NCBI RefSeq assembly: GCF_000297395.2
Contig: NZ_HF570108.1
Span: 6,503,159-6,567,158, forward strand
Length of the DNA: 64,000 nucleotides
DNA from: Micromonospora lupini str. Lupac 08
GTDB lineage: Bacteria > Actinomycetota > Actinomycetes > Mycobacteriales > Micromonosporaceae
Reading direction: 5' to 3'
The notes under the pieces were generated by a model. It was given only the letters and a program-made list of their open reading frames with translations, was not told the DNA's origin and searched no databases. This document shows, piece after piece, positions 1 to 8,591 of the stretch; position 1 is the first letter of the stretch, and every line of letters starts with the position of its first letter. The position numbers and the translations under genes are program-made.

Positions 1-934
1 CGAACTTGCGTAACCGGGTCTGCGCGGCCTGGTAGCGCGAGGCCAGCCCGTCGTTGTACGCGGCCTTCTGCTTGTACATCAGCATCAGCTCGCGCAGCTT
101 CTGGTGCTCCTCGTCCCAGCGCCGACGCAGCTCGTCGAGGCGGGCGTGCCGGGCCACCCGCGCCTCGTGCCAACTGGCGAAGCCACCGGGGTGCACCCAC
201 GCGCTGCCGCCCTCGACGGCCACCACCCGGTCGGCGCTCTGGGCCAGCAGCTCGCGGTCGTGCGAGACGTAGAGCACCGACTTCGTCGACTCGCGCAGTC
301 GCGCCTCCAGCCAGCGTTTGCCGGGCACGTCGAGGAAGTTGTCCGGCTCGTCGAGCAGCAGCACCTCGTCCGGGCCGCGCAGCAGCAGCTCCAGAGCGAA
401 GCGCTTCTGCTGGCCGCCGGAGAGGGTACGCACCGGCCGGTCCCGGACGGCGTCCCAGGGCTGGTGGAGCACGATCGTCGCGACGGTGTCGAAGAGCACC
501 TCGGCGTCGTACCCGCCGGCCTCGCCCCACGCGCCGAGCGCGTCGGCGTACGCCAACTGGGCCTTGCCTGCGGCGCTGCTGAACTTGCCGCGGACCTCGG
601 CGGCCCGCATGGCCGTCTCGGTCTCGGCGAGCCGGCTGCCGGCCGCGCGCAGCGGCGGTGGGGCCAGCGACAGCGCCAGATCGGCAAGTGTCGTCTCGTC
701 GCCGATCATGCCGATGAACTGGCGCATCACGCCCAGCCCGCCGGCCCGCGCGACGGTGCCGGTACGCACCGGCAGGTCACCGGCGACCATCCGCAGCAGG
801 GTCGTCTTCCCCGCGCCGTTCGGGCCGACCAGGGCGACCTTGCTGCCCTCCCCGACCCGGAACGACACGTCGGCGAAGAGTTCCCGACCGTCGGGCAGGA
901 TGTGCCCGACCGCTGCCACGTCCACGTATCCCAC
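1..934 (-). CDS. ABC-F family ATPase, N-terminal 311 residues (gene continues past the left edge)
   Basis: ABC-F proteins have two ATP cassettes and no membrane domain and act at the ribosome, as translation factors or antibiotic-protection proteins. Only the first cassette and the beginning of the linker lie here. Visible motifs are Walker A GPNGAGKTT (about residue 37), signature LSGGQQKR, Walker B VLLLDEPDNFLD and the switch histidine in SHDREL, followed by a charged Arg/Glu/Lys-rich stretch typical of the interdomain linker. GTG 934 is chosen because GGCAGGA lies 8 bases upstream; GTG 925 is an alternative. The subfamily cannot be decided without the second cassette. Confidence 0.9.
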   Translation of the reverse strand, partial: MGYVDVAAVGHILPDGRELFADVSFRVGEGSKVALVGPNGAGKTTLLRMVAGDLPVRTGTVARAGGLGVMRQFIGMIGDETTLADLALSLAPPPLRAAGSRLAETETAMRAAEVRGKFSSAAGKAQLAYADALGAWGEAGGYDAEVLFDTVATIVLHQPWDAVRDRPVRTLSGGQQKRFALELLLRGPDEVLLLDEPDNFLDVPGKRWLEARLRESTKSVLYVSHDRELLAQSADRVVAVEGGSAWVHPGGFASWHEARVARHARLDELRRRWDEEHQKLRELMLMYKQKAAYNDGLASRYQAAQTRLRKF

Positions 935-975
935 GCCGGGATCCTGCCCCAGCGAGGGCCGGGAGGGACATCCAA

Positions 976-1635
976 TTACCGGGTGACCCGCAGCACCCGG
1001 AAGCCCTTCTGGCTGGCGTGCCGCTCGACCTGCCACCCCTGGTCGATGATCCAGCGCTGCAGCGAGTCCCCGCCGAGGTGGCGGGCGACGACGAGCCAGC
1101 CGACGCCGTCCGGCGCGAGTCGGGGCAGCCACCGCAGCAGCAGCTCGTGCAACTCGTCCTTGCCGATGCGGATGGGCGGGTTGGACCAGAGCTGCGCGAA
1201 CCGCAGGTCCGCCGGCACGTCGTCGGGTGCGCTGACCCGGACCCGGTCGGCGGCGCCGATCCGGGCCGCGTTGGCGGCGGTCAGCTCGCGAGCGCGGGCG
1301 TTGACGTCGACCGCCCAGACGGTGCTCGCCGGTGCCACGTCGGCCAGCACGCAGGCGATCGGGCCGAACCCGCAGCCGAGGTCGAGCAGGTCACCGACGG
1401 TGTCGGCGGCGGGCAGCTCGGCCTTGCGCAGGAGCACCGCGGTGCCGGGGTCGAGGCGGCTGGCGGAGAAGACGCCGCCGGCCGAGACGAGCTGGTAGTC
1501 GCGGTCGGCGACGGAGAACTCGACCTCGCGCGCCGGAGCGTCGCTGGCGGGTTGAGCGGTGAAGTAGTGGTCGCCGGTCACGCCGGCAATTCTCGCACCG
1601 GCTCGGGCAGGCGACGACACGGCCCGCAGCCGCAT
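976..1635 (-). CDS. class I SAM-dependent methyltransferase, RsmC/RlmG-like
   Basis: The 219-residue frame has the SAM-binding loop DLGCGFGPIA (about residues 85-94) and the catalytic SNPPIRIGK motif (151-159). The NPP-type motif is typical of N-methyltransferases acting on exocyclic amino groups, such as the rRNA guanine enzymes RsmC and RlmG; the actual substrate is inferred only. The first 18 residues are Arg/Ala rich and look unconserved, so GTG 1581 (protein starting VTGDHYF) may be the true start. ATG 1635 has AGGGGG about 12 bases upstream. The gene is divergent from the membrane-anchored protein at 1684, and the two share a 48-base promoter region. Confidence 0.82.
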   Translation of the reverse strand: MRLRAVSSPARAGARIAGVTGDHYFTAQPASDAPAREVEFSVADRDYQLVSAGGVFSASRLDPGTAVLLRKAELPAADTVGDLLDLGCGFGPIACVLADVAPASTVWAVDVNARARELTAANAARIGAADRVRVSAPDDVPADLRFAQLWSNPPIRIGKDELHELLLRWLPRLAPDGVGWLVVARHLGGDSLQRWIIDQGWQVERHASQKGFRVLRVTR

Positions 1636-1683
1636 TTCCCAATATTACCCCCTAAAGGGACAATGGCTCCTACTCTGGGCGAC

Positions 1684-2769
1684 ATGGTGTATCGGTACGA
1701 GTCCGAAGAGGACGCATACGAGGACCCGGAGCCCGGGTCCGACCTGGCCGTGCTCAGCGGTCCGCCTCCGCCGGCCGGCCCCTCACCGTCCCGCTTCCCC
1801 GCTCCGTCGCTGCCCCGGCCCAACCAGCTGATGCTGCCGTCGACCCAGGCGCCACGGCACCAGCCGCCGCCGGTCACCCGCGCCAGCAGCACCCCGGTCG
1901 CGGCCCCCCGCAGTGAGGTCTACACGTCGGCCCAGCCCGCCGAACCGCCCGCACAGCGCGGCGGCGGGCGGCTCTGGCAGGTGCTGGTCGGCGGCGCGGC
2001 CGTCCTGGTCCTGCTCGCGCTCTGCGGCCTGGGCGCCGCCGCGCTGCTCGTGGACGACGACCCGGCGCCACAGGCCACCCCGACGTACCAGCCGAACGTC
2101 GCCGCGTCCGCCCCGGCGCAGCGGCAGGATCTGGACTCGCGGGACACCGACCAGGCGCCGCTCACCGCGAAGGAGCTCTTTCCCGGCAAGGAGTTGAAGC
2201 TCGCCGACGGTCAGCCCGTCTACACGATCCTCAAGACGCACTCCAGCGGCAGTTGCGCCGTCGCCGCCACCGACGAGGTGGCCGACCTGCTGGTCCGGCT
2301 CGGCTGCAACCAGGTCGTCCGGGCCACGTTGCGGACTCCCGACGGCGACCACCTGGTCACCGCCGGCCTGTTCAACCTCACCGACAAGGTCAGCGCCGAA
2401 CGGGCGCGGGACCGGATCCGGCAACTCCTCGACGACCGGCAGGGCCGGTTCCGGGGGCTGACCGCCGGCGACGACACCGACGTCCTGACCAGCGCCCCCG
2501 CACGGGTCGGGTGGCAGGTCCGGGGCCACTACCTGGCGTACGCGCTTGTGGTCCGCGCGGACGGGGCCGCGGTCAAGTCCGGCGACGCCAAGATCAGGGA
2601 AGTCCTGTTCGACATGATCGAGGTCCACCTCAGCCGGGGCGTCCTGCAACGGCGGGCCGACAGCGGCACGGCCGAACAACCAACGGCAGCGCCGACCGAG
2701 GGCAGCACGACCCCGAGCGGCAGCACGACCTCGAGCGGCAGTGACGACGGCGAGCTGCCCGGCGACTGA
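1684..2769 (+). CDS. membrane-anchored protein with Pro-rich cytoplasmic tail, function unknown
   Basis: This 361-residue protein has an acidic then proline-rich N-terminal part (about 1-98), one hydrophobic helix (about 101-123, WQVLVGGAAVLVLLALCGLG) and an external domain of about 200 residues, ending in a Ser/Thr/Gly-rich tail. I recognise no catalytic motif; the outer domain has a Cys pair (GSCAVAA and RLGCNQ). The architecture resembles conserved hypothetical membrane proteins of Micromonosporaceae (recalled, not checked). ATG 1684 is favoured because TACTCT at 1671-1676 would serve as a -10 for a nearly leaderless mRNA. ATG 1663 in the same frame has AAGGGA only 2 bases upstream. Confidence 0.75.
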   Translation: MVYRYESEEDAYEDPEPGSDLAVLSGPPPPAGPSPSRFPAPSLPRPNQLMLPSTQAPRHQPPPVTRASSTPVAAPRSEVYTSAQPAEPPAQRGGGRLWQVLVGGAAVLVLLALCGLGAAALLVDDDPAPQATPTYQPNVAASAPAQRQDLDSRDTDQAPLTAKELFPGKELKLADGQPVYTILKTHSSGSCAVAATDEVADLLVRLGCNQVVRATLRTPDGDHLVTAGLFNLTDKVSAERARDRIRQLLDDRQGRFRGLTAGDDTDVLTSAPARVGWQVRGHYLAYALVVRADGAAVKSGDAKIREVLFDMIEVHLSRGVLQRRADSGTAEQPTAAPTEGSTTPSGSTTSSGSDDGELPGD

Positions 2770-2784
2770 TCCGCGACTCCGCCC

Positions 2785-2818
2785 GACGGGTGTGCCGCCG
2801 ACCGGTGGCACACCCGTC
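2785..2818. terminator. bidirectional hairpin between convergent genes
   Basis: Perfect 12-bp inverted repeat (GACGGGTGTGCC / GGCACACCCGTC) with a 10-base loop. It lies between the plus-strand gene ending at 2769 and truA ending at 2866, so it can stop transcription from both sides. There is no T-run, as is usual in high-GC actinobacteria. Confidence 0.8.
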
Positions 2819-2865
2819 GTCGCCCGCGACCCGCCGGTCGTCAGCCCTCGACGAGGCCGCCGTCC

Positions 2866-3696
2866 TCAGCCTTCGACGGGCACGCGCAGGCGGCGCGTCA
2901 GGTCGGCGCGGCGGGCGTAGTCGGCCGGGTCGGCCGGGTAGCCGACCGCGACCAGGGTGAGGCCGTGCGCCGGGGCCACCGTCACCTCGCTGGAGCGCTC
3001 CTGCCGGTCGAGCAGGCTGCCCGGCCACTGGACCGCCCTCCGGCCGTCGCCGGCCGCGAGCATCGCCCCCACGAGGCTGCGGACCATCGCCTGGCAGAAC
3101 GCGTCCGCCTGCACGGTGGCGACCAGGATGCCGTCCGGGTCGCGCCGCCAGTCCAGCCGGGTCACCTCGCGCAGCGTCGTCGCGTTCTCCTTGCGCCGGC
3201 AGTACGCGGCGAAGTCGTGCTCCCCGACCAGACCCGCCGCGGCGGCGTTCAGGGCGGCCAGGTCCAGCGGTCGCGGCCAGGCCAGCACCTCGTGCCGGCG
3301 CAGCGGCTCGGCGCCGTACGGGGCGTCGGTCACCCGGTACTCGTAGCGCCGGAAGGTGGCCGAGAAGCGGGCGTCGAAGTCGGCCGGCACCTCCGTCATC
3401 GCGCGTACCCGCACGTCGGTGGGGAGCAGCCGCGCGAGCCGGCGCAACAGCCGACCCTCGTGCTCGCGCCACACCTCGGCGGGGAGGTCCAGGTGGCAGA
3501 CCTGACCGGTGGCGTGCACCCCCGCGTCGGTGCGACCCGCGACGGTCAGACCGGTCGCCGTGCCCGCGCCGAGGACCAGGTCCAGCGTCTCGACGAGCAC
3601 CCCGGCGACGGTCCGCCGGGTCGGCTGGGGCGCCCAGCCGGAGAAACCGGCGCCGTCGTACGAGACGTCCAGCCGCAGCCGGATCCGCTCGTCCAC
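2866..3696 (-). CDS. truA: tRNA pseudouridine(38-40) synthase TruA
   Basis: TruA isomerises uridines 38-40 in the anticodon arm of many tRNAs. The protein (276 residues, normal length) has the substrate-binding start SYDGAGFSGW, the catalytic aspartate in GRTDAGVHA (about residue 57), FDARFSA and RRYEYRV, and the C-terminal CQAMVRSLVGAM motif. The start is fixed at GTG 3696 by a textbook AGGAGG six bases upstream. An upstream ATG at 3729 lies inside the terminator-like hairpin and has no ribosome site. It follows rplQ, as in many bacteria, and ends at a bidirectional terminator. Confidence 0.95.
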   Translation of the reverse strand: MDERIRLRLDVSYDGAGFSGWAPQPTRRTVAGVLVETLDLVLGAGTATGLTVAGRTDAGVHATGQVCHLDLPAEVWREHEGRLLRRLARLLPTDVRVRAMTEVPADFDARFSATFRRYEYRVTDAPYGAEPLRRHEVLAWPRPLDLAALNAAAAGLVGEHDFAAYCRRKENATTLREVTRLDWRRDPDGILVATVQADAFCQAMVRSLVGAMLAAGDGRRAVQWPGSLLDRQERSSEVTVAPAHGLTLVAVGYPADPADYARRADLTRRLRVPVEG

Positions 3697-3717
3697 CTCG
3701 TACCTCCTGTTACGGGT

Positions 3718-3751
3718 CGGGCCCGACACCCCGTGAGGGGTGCCGGGCCCG
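3718..3751 (-). terminator. hairpin between rplQ and truA
   Basis: Two 15-base arms (3718-3732 and 3737-3751) pair with a single wobble around a GTGA loop, 17 bases past the rplQ stop. There is no T-run. It may end the alpha operon partially and attenuate truA, since the truA ribosome site follows directly. Confidence 0.7.
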
Positions 3752-3767
3752 GAAACGATGCCCGAGG

Positions 3768-4328
3768 TCAGGCCTTGTTCTCCTCGGTGGCGAGGTCGCT
3801 GTCCTCGCGCGCCTCGGCGGTGTCACCGGATGCCGACACCGGCGGCTCGGAGTCCTGGTCGGCCTGGGCCGACTGCGGGGCCTCCTCGGCCGGGGCGAGC
3901 GCCTCGACCTTGTCCTGCTGCGCGGCCTTGCGGGCGGCGGTCTTCTTGTTCACCTTCGGCTCGGCGACCTGAAGCTCCTCCACCAGCTCGATGATGGCCA
4001 TCGGCGCGTTGTCACCCTTGCGCGGACCGGTCTTCACGATCCGGGTGTAACCGCCGGGGCGGTTGGAGTACCGGGGCGCGATCTGGTCGAACAGGGCGTA
4101 GACGACGTCCTTGTCCTTGACGACACCCAGCACCCGCCGCCGCGAGGCGAGGTCACCGCGCTTGGCCTTGGTGATGAGCTGCTCGGCCAGCGGACGCAGC
4201 CGACGGGCCTTCGTCTCGGTGGTCTGGATCTTGCCGTGCTGGAACAGCGCGGTCGCCAGGTTGGCGAGCATCAGCCGCTCGTGCGAGGGGCTGCCGCCGA
4301 GGCGGGGGCCCTTGGTGGGCGTGGGCAT
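3768..4328 (-). CDS. rplQ: 50S ribosomal protein L17 with extended C-terminal tail
   Basis: L17 sits near the peptide exit tunnel of the large subunit. The N-terminal 120 residues are canonical (PTPTKGPRLGGSPSHERLML, TKAKRGD, RVLGVVKDKD, GGYTRIVKTGPRKGD). The protein is 186 residues against about 120 in E. coli. The extra part from about residue 125 is a low-complexity Ala/Glu/Asp/Gln tail, a common actinobacterial extension. It is the last ribosomal gene of the infA-rpmJ-rpsM-rpsK-rpsD-rpoA-rplQ operon, 34 bases after rpoA. Confidence 0.97.
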   Translation of the reverse strand: MPTPTKGPRLGGSPSHERLMLANLATALFQHGKIQTTETKARRLRPLAEQLITKAKRGDLASRRRVLGVVKDKDVVYALFDQIAPRYSNRPGGYTRIVKTGPRKGDNAPMAIIELVEELQVAEPKVNKKTAARKAAQQDKVEALAPAEEAPQSAQADQDSEPPVSASGDTAEAREDSDLATEENKA

Positions 4329-4362
4329 TTTTGGTGCTCCTCAGTTGTGGCGGCAGCGCGGA

Positions 4363-5385
4363 CTAGAGCTGCTCGGTCTCGCGGTAGTCGTCGGTGTCGT
4401 AGTCGGCCTCGCCGAAGGTGTCCACGACGTGCGCCGGGTCGAAGTTCGGAGCCGAGTCCTTCAGCCCGAGACCCATCCCGGCGAGCTTCATCTTGACCTC
4501 GTCGATCGACTTCTGACCGAAGTTGCGGATGTCGAGGAGGTCGGCCTCGGTACGCCCGATGAGCTCACCAACGGAGTTGATGCCCTCGCGCTTGAGGCAG
4601 TTGTAGGAGCGGACGGTGAGGTCCAGCTCCTCGATCGGCAGAGCGAGGTCCGCCGCCAGCTGGGCGTCCTGCGGGGACGGCCCGATGTCGATGCCCTCGG
4701 CGGTCTCGTCCAGCTCACGGGCCAGCCCGAACAGCTCCACGAGCGTCGAACCGGCGGAGGCCAGCGCGGTACGCGGGCCCATCGACGGCTTGGTCTCGAC
4801 GTCGATGATGAGCCGGTCGAAGTCGGTGCGCTGCTCGACGCGGGTCGCCTCGACGCGGTAGGTCACCTTCAGCACCGGCGAGTAGATCGAGTCGACCGGG
4901 ATGCGGCCGATCTCGGCGCCGGACTGCTTGTTCTGTGCAGCCGTCACGTAGCCCCGGCCCCGCTCGACGGTCAGCTCCATGTCGAGCCGGCCCTTGCCGT
5001 TGAGGGTCGCGAGCTTGAGGTCCGGGTTGTGCACCGAGACGCCGGCCGGGGGCTGGATGTCGCCCGCCGTCACGTCGCCCGGGCCCTGCTTGCGCAGGTA
5101 CATGCTGACCGGCTCGTCGTGCTCGGAGCTGACGCACAGCTCCTTGATGTTCATGACGAGCTCGACCACGTCCTCCTTGACACCGGGGATCGTGGTGAAC
5201 TCGTGCAGCACGCCGTCGATCTTGATCGAGGTGACCGCCGCACCCGGGATCGACGACAGCAGCGTGCGCCGCAGCGAGTTGCCCAGGGTGTAGCCGAAGC
5301 CCGGCTCGAGCGGCTCGATGGCGAACCGCGACCGGGTCTCGTTGATCGACTCCTCGGAGAGGGAGGGTCGCTGGCTGATGAGCAT
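4363..5385 (-). CDS. rpoA: DNA-directed RNA polymerase alpha subunit
   Basis: The alpha subunit dimerises to nucleate RNA polymerase assembly and contacts promoter UP elements and activators with its C-terminal domain. The 340-residue protein shows the N-terminal assembly domain (FAIEPLEPGFGYTLGNSLRR, SIPGAAVTSIKIDGVLHEF) and the helix-hairpin-helix alpha-CTD (SYNCLKREGINSVGELIG, RNFGQKSIDEVKMKL). It ends with an acidic tail (ADYDTDDYRETEQL). It lies between rpsD and rplQ, the standard alpha-operon position. Confidence 0.98.
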   Translation of the reverse strand: MLISQRPSLSEESINETRSRFAIEPLEPGFGYTLGNSLRRTLLSSIPGAAVTSIKIDGVLHEFTTIPGVKEDVVELVMNIKELCVSSEHDEPVSMYLRKQGPGDVTAGDIQPPAGVSVHNPDLKLATLNGKGRLDMELTVERGRGYVTAAQNKQSGAEIGRIPVDSIYSPVLKVTYRVEATRVEQRTDFDRLIIDVETKPSMGPRTALASAGSTLVELFGLARELDETAEGIDIGPSPQDAQLAADLALPIEELDLTVRSYNCLKREGINSVGELIGRTEADLLDIRNFGQKSIDEVKMKLAGMGLGLKDSAPNFDPAHVVDTFGEADYDTDDYRETEQL

Positions 5386-5483
5386 GTTGTCTCTTCTCTT
5401 CCGGGACGCCCGCTATTTGACGTCCACGACACAAACTGTTCCGGTGGCCCGCCCCGAAGGGCGGGCCACCGCAACGAGCCCGA

Positions 5484-6110
5484 CTACTTGGAGTAGAGCT
5501 CGACGATCAACTGCTCCTGGACCTGCGTGTCGATGACCTGCCGGGCCGGGAGGGAGTGCACGAGCACCTTCATCTGGCTGGGGATTGCCTCCAGCCAGGC
5601 CGGCACCGTCTTCGAACCGGCCTGAGCCTGCGCCACCACGAACGGGGTGAGCTCCTTGCTCTTGCCCCGGACCTCGATGATGTCGTGCTCCTTGACGCGG
5701 TACGACGGGATGTCGACCTTCTTGCCGTTCACCGTGAAGTGACCGTGCTTGACCAGCTGGCGGGCCATGTCCCGCGAGTGGGCGTAGCCGGCCCGGTAAA
5801 CGACGTTGTCCAGCCGCGACTCGAGGATCTGCAGGAGGACCTCACCGGTCTTGGCCTGCTTACCGACGGCTTCCTCGTAGTAACCGCGGAACTGCTTCTC
5901 CAGCACGCCGTAGACACGGCGGGCCTTCTGCTTCTCGCGGAGCTGGAGCAGGTACTCCGTCTCCTTGGTGCGGCCGCGGCCGTGCTGCCCGGGCGGGAAC
6001 GGCCGGGACTCGAACGGGCACTTCGGACCATCGCACTTGCTGCCCTTGAGGAACAGCTTCATCTTCTCCCGCCGGCAACGGCGGCAGTCAGCACCGGTGT
6101 AACGAGCCAT
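5484..6110 (-). CDS. rpsD: 30S ribosomal protein S4
   Basis: S4 is a primary 16S rRNA binder and, in many bacteria, the translational repressor of this operon. This 208-residue version begins MARYTGADCRRCRREKMKLF and keeps zinc-type cysteines (CRRC, then CDGPKCPFE). The S4 RNA-binding domain is seen as SRLDNVVYRAGYAHSRDMAR and VNGKKVDIPSYRV. It lies between rpsK and rpoA with short spacers. The cysteine-bearing form is the usual one in many Gram-positives. Confidence 0.98.
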   Translation of the reverse strand: MARYTGADCRRCRREKMKLFLKGSKCDGPKCPFESRPFPPGQHGRGRTKETEYLLQLREKQKARRVYGVLEKQFRGYYEEAVGKQAKTGEVLLQILESRLDNVVYRAGYAHSRDMARQLVKHGHFTVNGKKVDIPSYRVKEHDIIEVRGKSKELTPFVVAQAQAGSKTVPAWLEAIPSQMKVLVHSLPARQVIDTQVQEQLIVELYSK

Positions 6111-6123
6111 CTCTCTCTACCTC

Positions 6124-6531
6124 TCAGACCCGGCGACGCTTCGGCGGACGGCACCCGTTGTGCGGCTGCGGCGTGACGTCGGAGATCTGCCCGACCTCGA
6201 GGCCCACGGCCTGCAGCGAACGGATGGCGGTCTCCCGGCCGGAGCCGGGGCCCTTGACGAACACGTCGACCTTGCGCATGCCGTGCTCCATGGCGCGACG
6301 CGCGGCAGCCTCGGCGGCCAGCTGCGCGGCGAACGGAGTCGACTTGCGGGAGCCCTTGAAGCCCACCTGGCCGGCGGAGGCCCAGGAGATGACCGCACCG
6401 GTCGGGTCCGTGATGGACACGATGGTGTTGTTGAACGTGCTCTTGATGTGCGCCTGCCCGTGGGCGACGTTCTTGCGTTCCTTGCGCCGGACCTTCTTGA
6501 CAGCGGCTCCGGCACGAGCCTTCGGTGGCAT
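6124..6531 (-). CDS. rpsK: 30S ribosomal protein S11
   Basis: S11 lines the mRNA exit platform of the 30S subunit. The 135-residue protein shows [34 protein letters not shown] and the C-terminal [18 protein letters not shown] signature. It is transcribed with rpsM upstream and rpsD downstream, with gaps of under 20 bases. Confidence 0.98.
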
Positions 6532-6549
6532 AAGTCTTCTGCGCTCCTA

Positions 6550-6930
6550 TTACTTCTTGCCGGGCTTCTTCTTGCCGGCGACGGTCCGCTTCGGGCCCTT
6601 GCGGGTCCGTGCGTTGGTCTTGGTCCGCTGGCCACGCACGGGCAGGCCCCGGCGGTGCCGGATGCCGGCGTAGCAGCCGATCTCGACCTTGCGGCGGATG
6701 TCAGCGGCGACCTCGCGGCGCAGGTCGCCTTCAACCTTGTAGTTGCCCTCGATGTGGTCGCGGAGCTGCACGAGCTCCTCGTCCGTGAGGTCCCGAGCGC
6801 GCTTGTCCGGCGAGATGCCGGTGGCGGCGAGTGTCTCCAGGGCGCGGGTACGACCGACCCCGAAGATGTAGGTGAGCGCGATCTCCATCCGCTTCTCGCG
6901 GGGGAGATCCACGCCGACTAGACGTGCCAT
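6550..6930 (-). CDS. rpsM: 30S ribosomal protein S13
   Basis: S13 is in the 30S head and bridges to the large subunit and the P-site tRNA. The 126-residue sequence is canonical: MARLVGVDLPREKRMEIALT, YIFGVGRTRA, GCYAGIRHRRGLPVRGQRTK and a basic KKKPGKK end. A 266-base spacer separates it from rpmJ, longer than other gaps in this operon. It contains a hairpin just after rpmJ and a small inverted repeat near 7088. Confidence 0.98.
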   Translation of the reverse strand: MARLVGVDLPREKRMEIALTYIFGVGRTRALETLAATGISPDKRARDLTDEELVQLRDHIEGNYKVEGDLRREVAADIRRKVEIGCYAGIRHRRGLPVRGQRTKTNARTRKGPKRTVAGKKKPGKK

Positions 6931-7167
6931 GTGCGGGCGTACTCCTCGTGATGTGTGGCGGAGGTGTGGACCCGTCCCACCCCGCTACCGGCCGTCCCGT
7001 CTTTCCGACGCTGTCAGCGCCGGCGACCGGGAACGGTCGCTGCCCGAGCGGGCCCCGGCCTCCGACCGGGGGTCAGCCACGCAGAGGTACGTCTCGCGTA
7101 CCGCTCGCGGCTGGGACGAGCATGTGTGATGTGTGTGTCGCTGAGGATCTGCCCGGACCGACGCCAC

Positions 7168-7186
7168 CCGGCCGTGTTCCGGCCGG
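7168..7186 (-). other. hairpin just downstream of rpmJ
   Basis: CCGGCCG and CGGCCGG form a 7-bp stem around TGTTC, 11 bases past the rpmJ stop. With the long spacer before rpsM this could be a processing or partial termination site. No clear promoter for rpsM is visible in 6931-7167. Confidence 0.5.
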
Positions 7187-7196
7187 ACGGACTGAG

Positions 7197-7310
7197 TCAG
7201 CCCTGGCGCTGCTTGTGGCGCGGGTCGGTGCAGATGACCATGACCCGGCCGTGCCGGCGGATAACCCGGCACTTGTTGCAGATCCTCTTGACGCTCGGCT
7301 TGACCTTCAC
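7197..7310 (-). CDS. rpmJ: 50S ribosomal protein L36
   Basis: This 37-residue zinc protein of the large subunit reads VKVKPSVKRICNKC followed by RRHGRVMVIC and ends NPRHKQRQG-like (TDPRHKQRQG), giving Cys-Cys-Cys-His ligands. The GTG start at 7310 gives the canonical 37-residue length and has TAAGG five bases upstream. An in-frame ATG 18 bases earlier would add MGSKAT, which is not typical. It lies between infA and rpsM, as in most bacteria. Confidence 0.96.
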   Translation of the reverse strand: MKVKPSVKRICNKCRVIRRHGRVMVICTDPRHKQRQG

Positions 7311-7401
7311 GGTTGCCTTACTTCCCATCTGGCCCGGGAACGCGCGATGCGCGAGACCGGACGTCGAAGACGGACACGGGACTTCCCGGCCGCCGTCAGG
7401 A

Positions 7402-7623
7402 CTACTTGTAGCGGTAGACGATGCGCCCGCGGGTCAGGTCGTACGGCGAGAGTTCGACGACGACCCGGTCCTCCGGCAGGATGCGGATGTAGTGCTGTCG
7501 CATCTTGCCGCTGATGTGAGCCAACACCTTGTGGCCGTTCGCGAGCTCCACCCGGAACATGGCGTTCGGCAGGGGCTCGATGACCCGACCCTCGATCTCA
7601 ATGGCTCCGTCTTTTTTCGGCAT
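7402..7623 (-). CDS. infA: translation initiation factor IF-1
   Basis: IF-1 is an OB-fold protein that occupies the ribosomal A site during initiation. All 73 residues are canonical: MPKKDGAIEIEGRVIEPLPN, FRVELANGHKVLAHISGKMR, VVVELSPYDLTRGRIVYRYK. It is the first gene of the alpha operon. AGCGGAGGAC upstream supplies the ribosome site, and a promoter is readable about 155 bases upstream. Confidence 0.98.
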   Translation of the reverse strand: MPKKDGAIEIEGRVIEPLPNAMFRVELANGHKVLAHISGKMRQHYIRILPEDRVVVELSPYDLTRGRIVYRYK

Positions 7624-7941
7624 GTCCTCCGCTGTCCTGACGTCGATTGCTCCGGGCGGCCCACAACGTCTTACACGGAAATCTGATCAGAATCAGAAGC
7701 CCGCGCCAGCCGCGGCTCCAGCTCCCACCGAAGCGCAGGGTGGGCATGCCGGAGTGGACGCTGTGCGCCGATCTGAAAGTGTACGCCGGCCTGCGCGCCG
7801 CCGCCAAACCGGCCACCCACCGTGTCCCCGGACCGACCTCCGCGCCCCCGCCCATCGCCTGTCGATCATGAGGTTGGCGGGCCGGAACACCGCGATCGAC
7901 GACGCCAAGTCCATGATCATCGGCGGGTCTGGGGGGGTGGG
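7624..7941 (-). other. intergenic region, promoter and leader of the alpha operon
   Basis: About 318 bases without a gene. It holds the infA promoter at 7778-7807 and a leader of about 148 bases. The leader contains a small inverted repeat CTGAT/ATCAG (about 7683-7696). The left part of the gap (7808-7941) is the downstream flank of no minus-strand gene other than the DUF1707 gene ending at 7942. No hairpin of note is seen there. Confidence 0.6.
7778..7807 (-). promoter_or_regulatory. promoter of infA operon: TTGGCG-N18-TACACT
   Basis: On the minus strand a -35 TTGGCG (7802-7807) and a -10 TACACT (7778-7783) are separated by 18 bases, matching the primary sigma (HrdB-like) pattern seen at other strong promoters in this window. 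The predicted start is near 7771. Confidence 0.6.
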
Positions 7942-8520
7942 TCAGGCGCTGGGCTCGGGGTCTTCCGGCTCGGTGGCGCGCAGCTCCCGGCGGCGCTCGC
8001 GCTTGGCCCGCTTGCGCTCACGCCGGCGTTCCCGCTCGATCGCCTGGCGACGGGGCTCTCCCCCGGCCAGCCCGCCGACCGTCCGGAGCACCAGCACCGC
8101 GCCCCAGGGGCCGGCCACCCACCCCGGCCAGAAGTAGAGCAGCTGCTGGCTCAGCAGCGAGGTCACGCCCCAGATGGCCACCACGATGGCGACCACCCGC
8201 ACGTACGGCAGCCAGACCTCGGCCAGCCAACGCCTGACGTGGTCCCGCGCGAGCGGGGCGGGCCCGTCGACGGTCGGCTCGGCCGGCGCGCCGGCCGGCC
8301 GCAGGGCCGACTGCTCCGCGGGCGTCACCGGGGGCAGATCGGTGAGCAGGGCGTCCAGCTCGGCGTACGTCCGCGCCGCGTAGGCCCGCTGCACCCGCTC
8401 GTCGTACTCGTGCAGGTCCAACCGGCCCTCGCCGAGGGCGACCCGTAGCCGGTCGGCAACCACCTCACGGTCCGCGTCCGCGGCCCGCATCCCGTCGCGC
8501 CCGTCCATGCCGGCAAGCAT
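7942..8520 (-). CDS. DUF1707 (SHOCT-like) domain protein with two-helix membrane domain
   Basis: The N-terminal part carries the DUF1707 pattern MRAADADREVVADRL, GRLDLHEYDERV and YAARTYAELDALLTDLP. A membrane domain of two helices follows at about residues 108-150 (VVAIVVAIWGVTSLL and VAGPWGAVLVLR). The C-terminal tail is strongly basic then acidic (ERERRRERKRAKRERRREL). Such proteins are abundant in actinobacteria and usually of unknown role, sometimes near cell-envelope regulators. Possible starts are ATG 8520, 8508 and 8490; none has a strong ribosome site. I use the longest within this cluster. It follows map on the same strand. Confidence 0.85.
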   Translation of the reverse strand: MLAGMDGRDGMRAADADREVVADRLRVALGEGRLDLHEYDERVQRAYAARTYAELDALLTDLPPVTPAEQSALRPAGAPAEPTVDGPAPLARDHVRRWLAEVWLPYVRVVAIVVAIWGVTSLLSQQLLYFWPGWVAGPWGAVLVLRTVGGLAGGEPRRQAIERERRRERKRAKRERRRELRATEPEDPEPSA

Positions 8521-8591
8521 GCCACCGCCGTGCCAGTTCCGTCCGACCGTGGTTGCCGGCAACTTCCTGAGCGACGGAGCCGCGCGGTGGG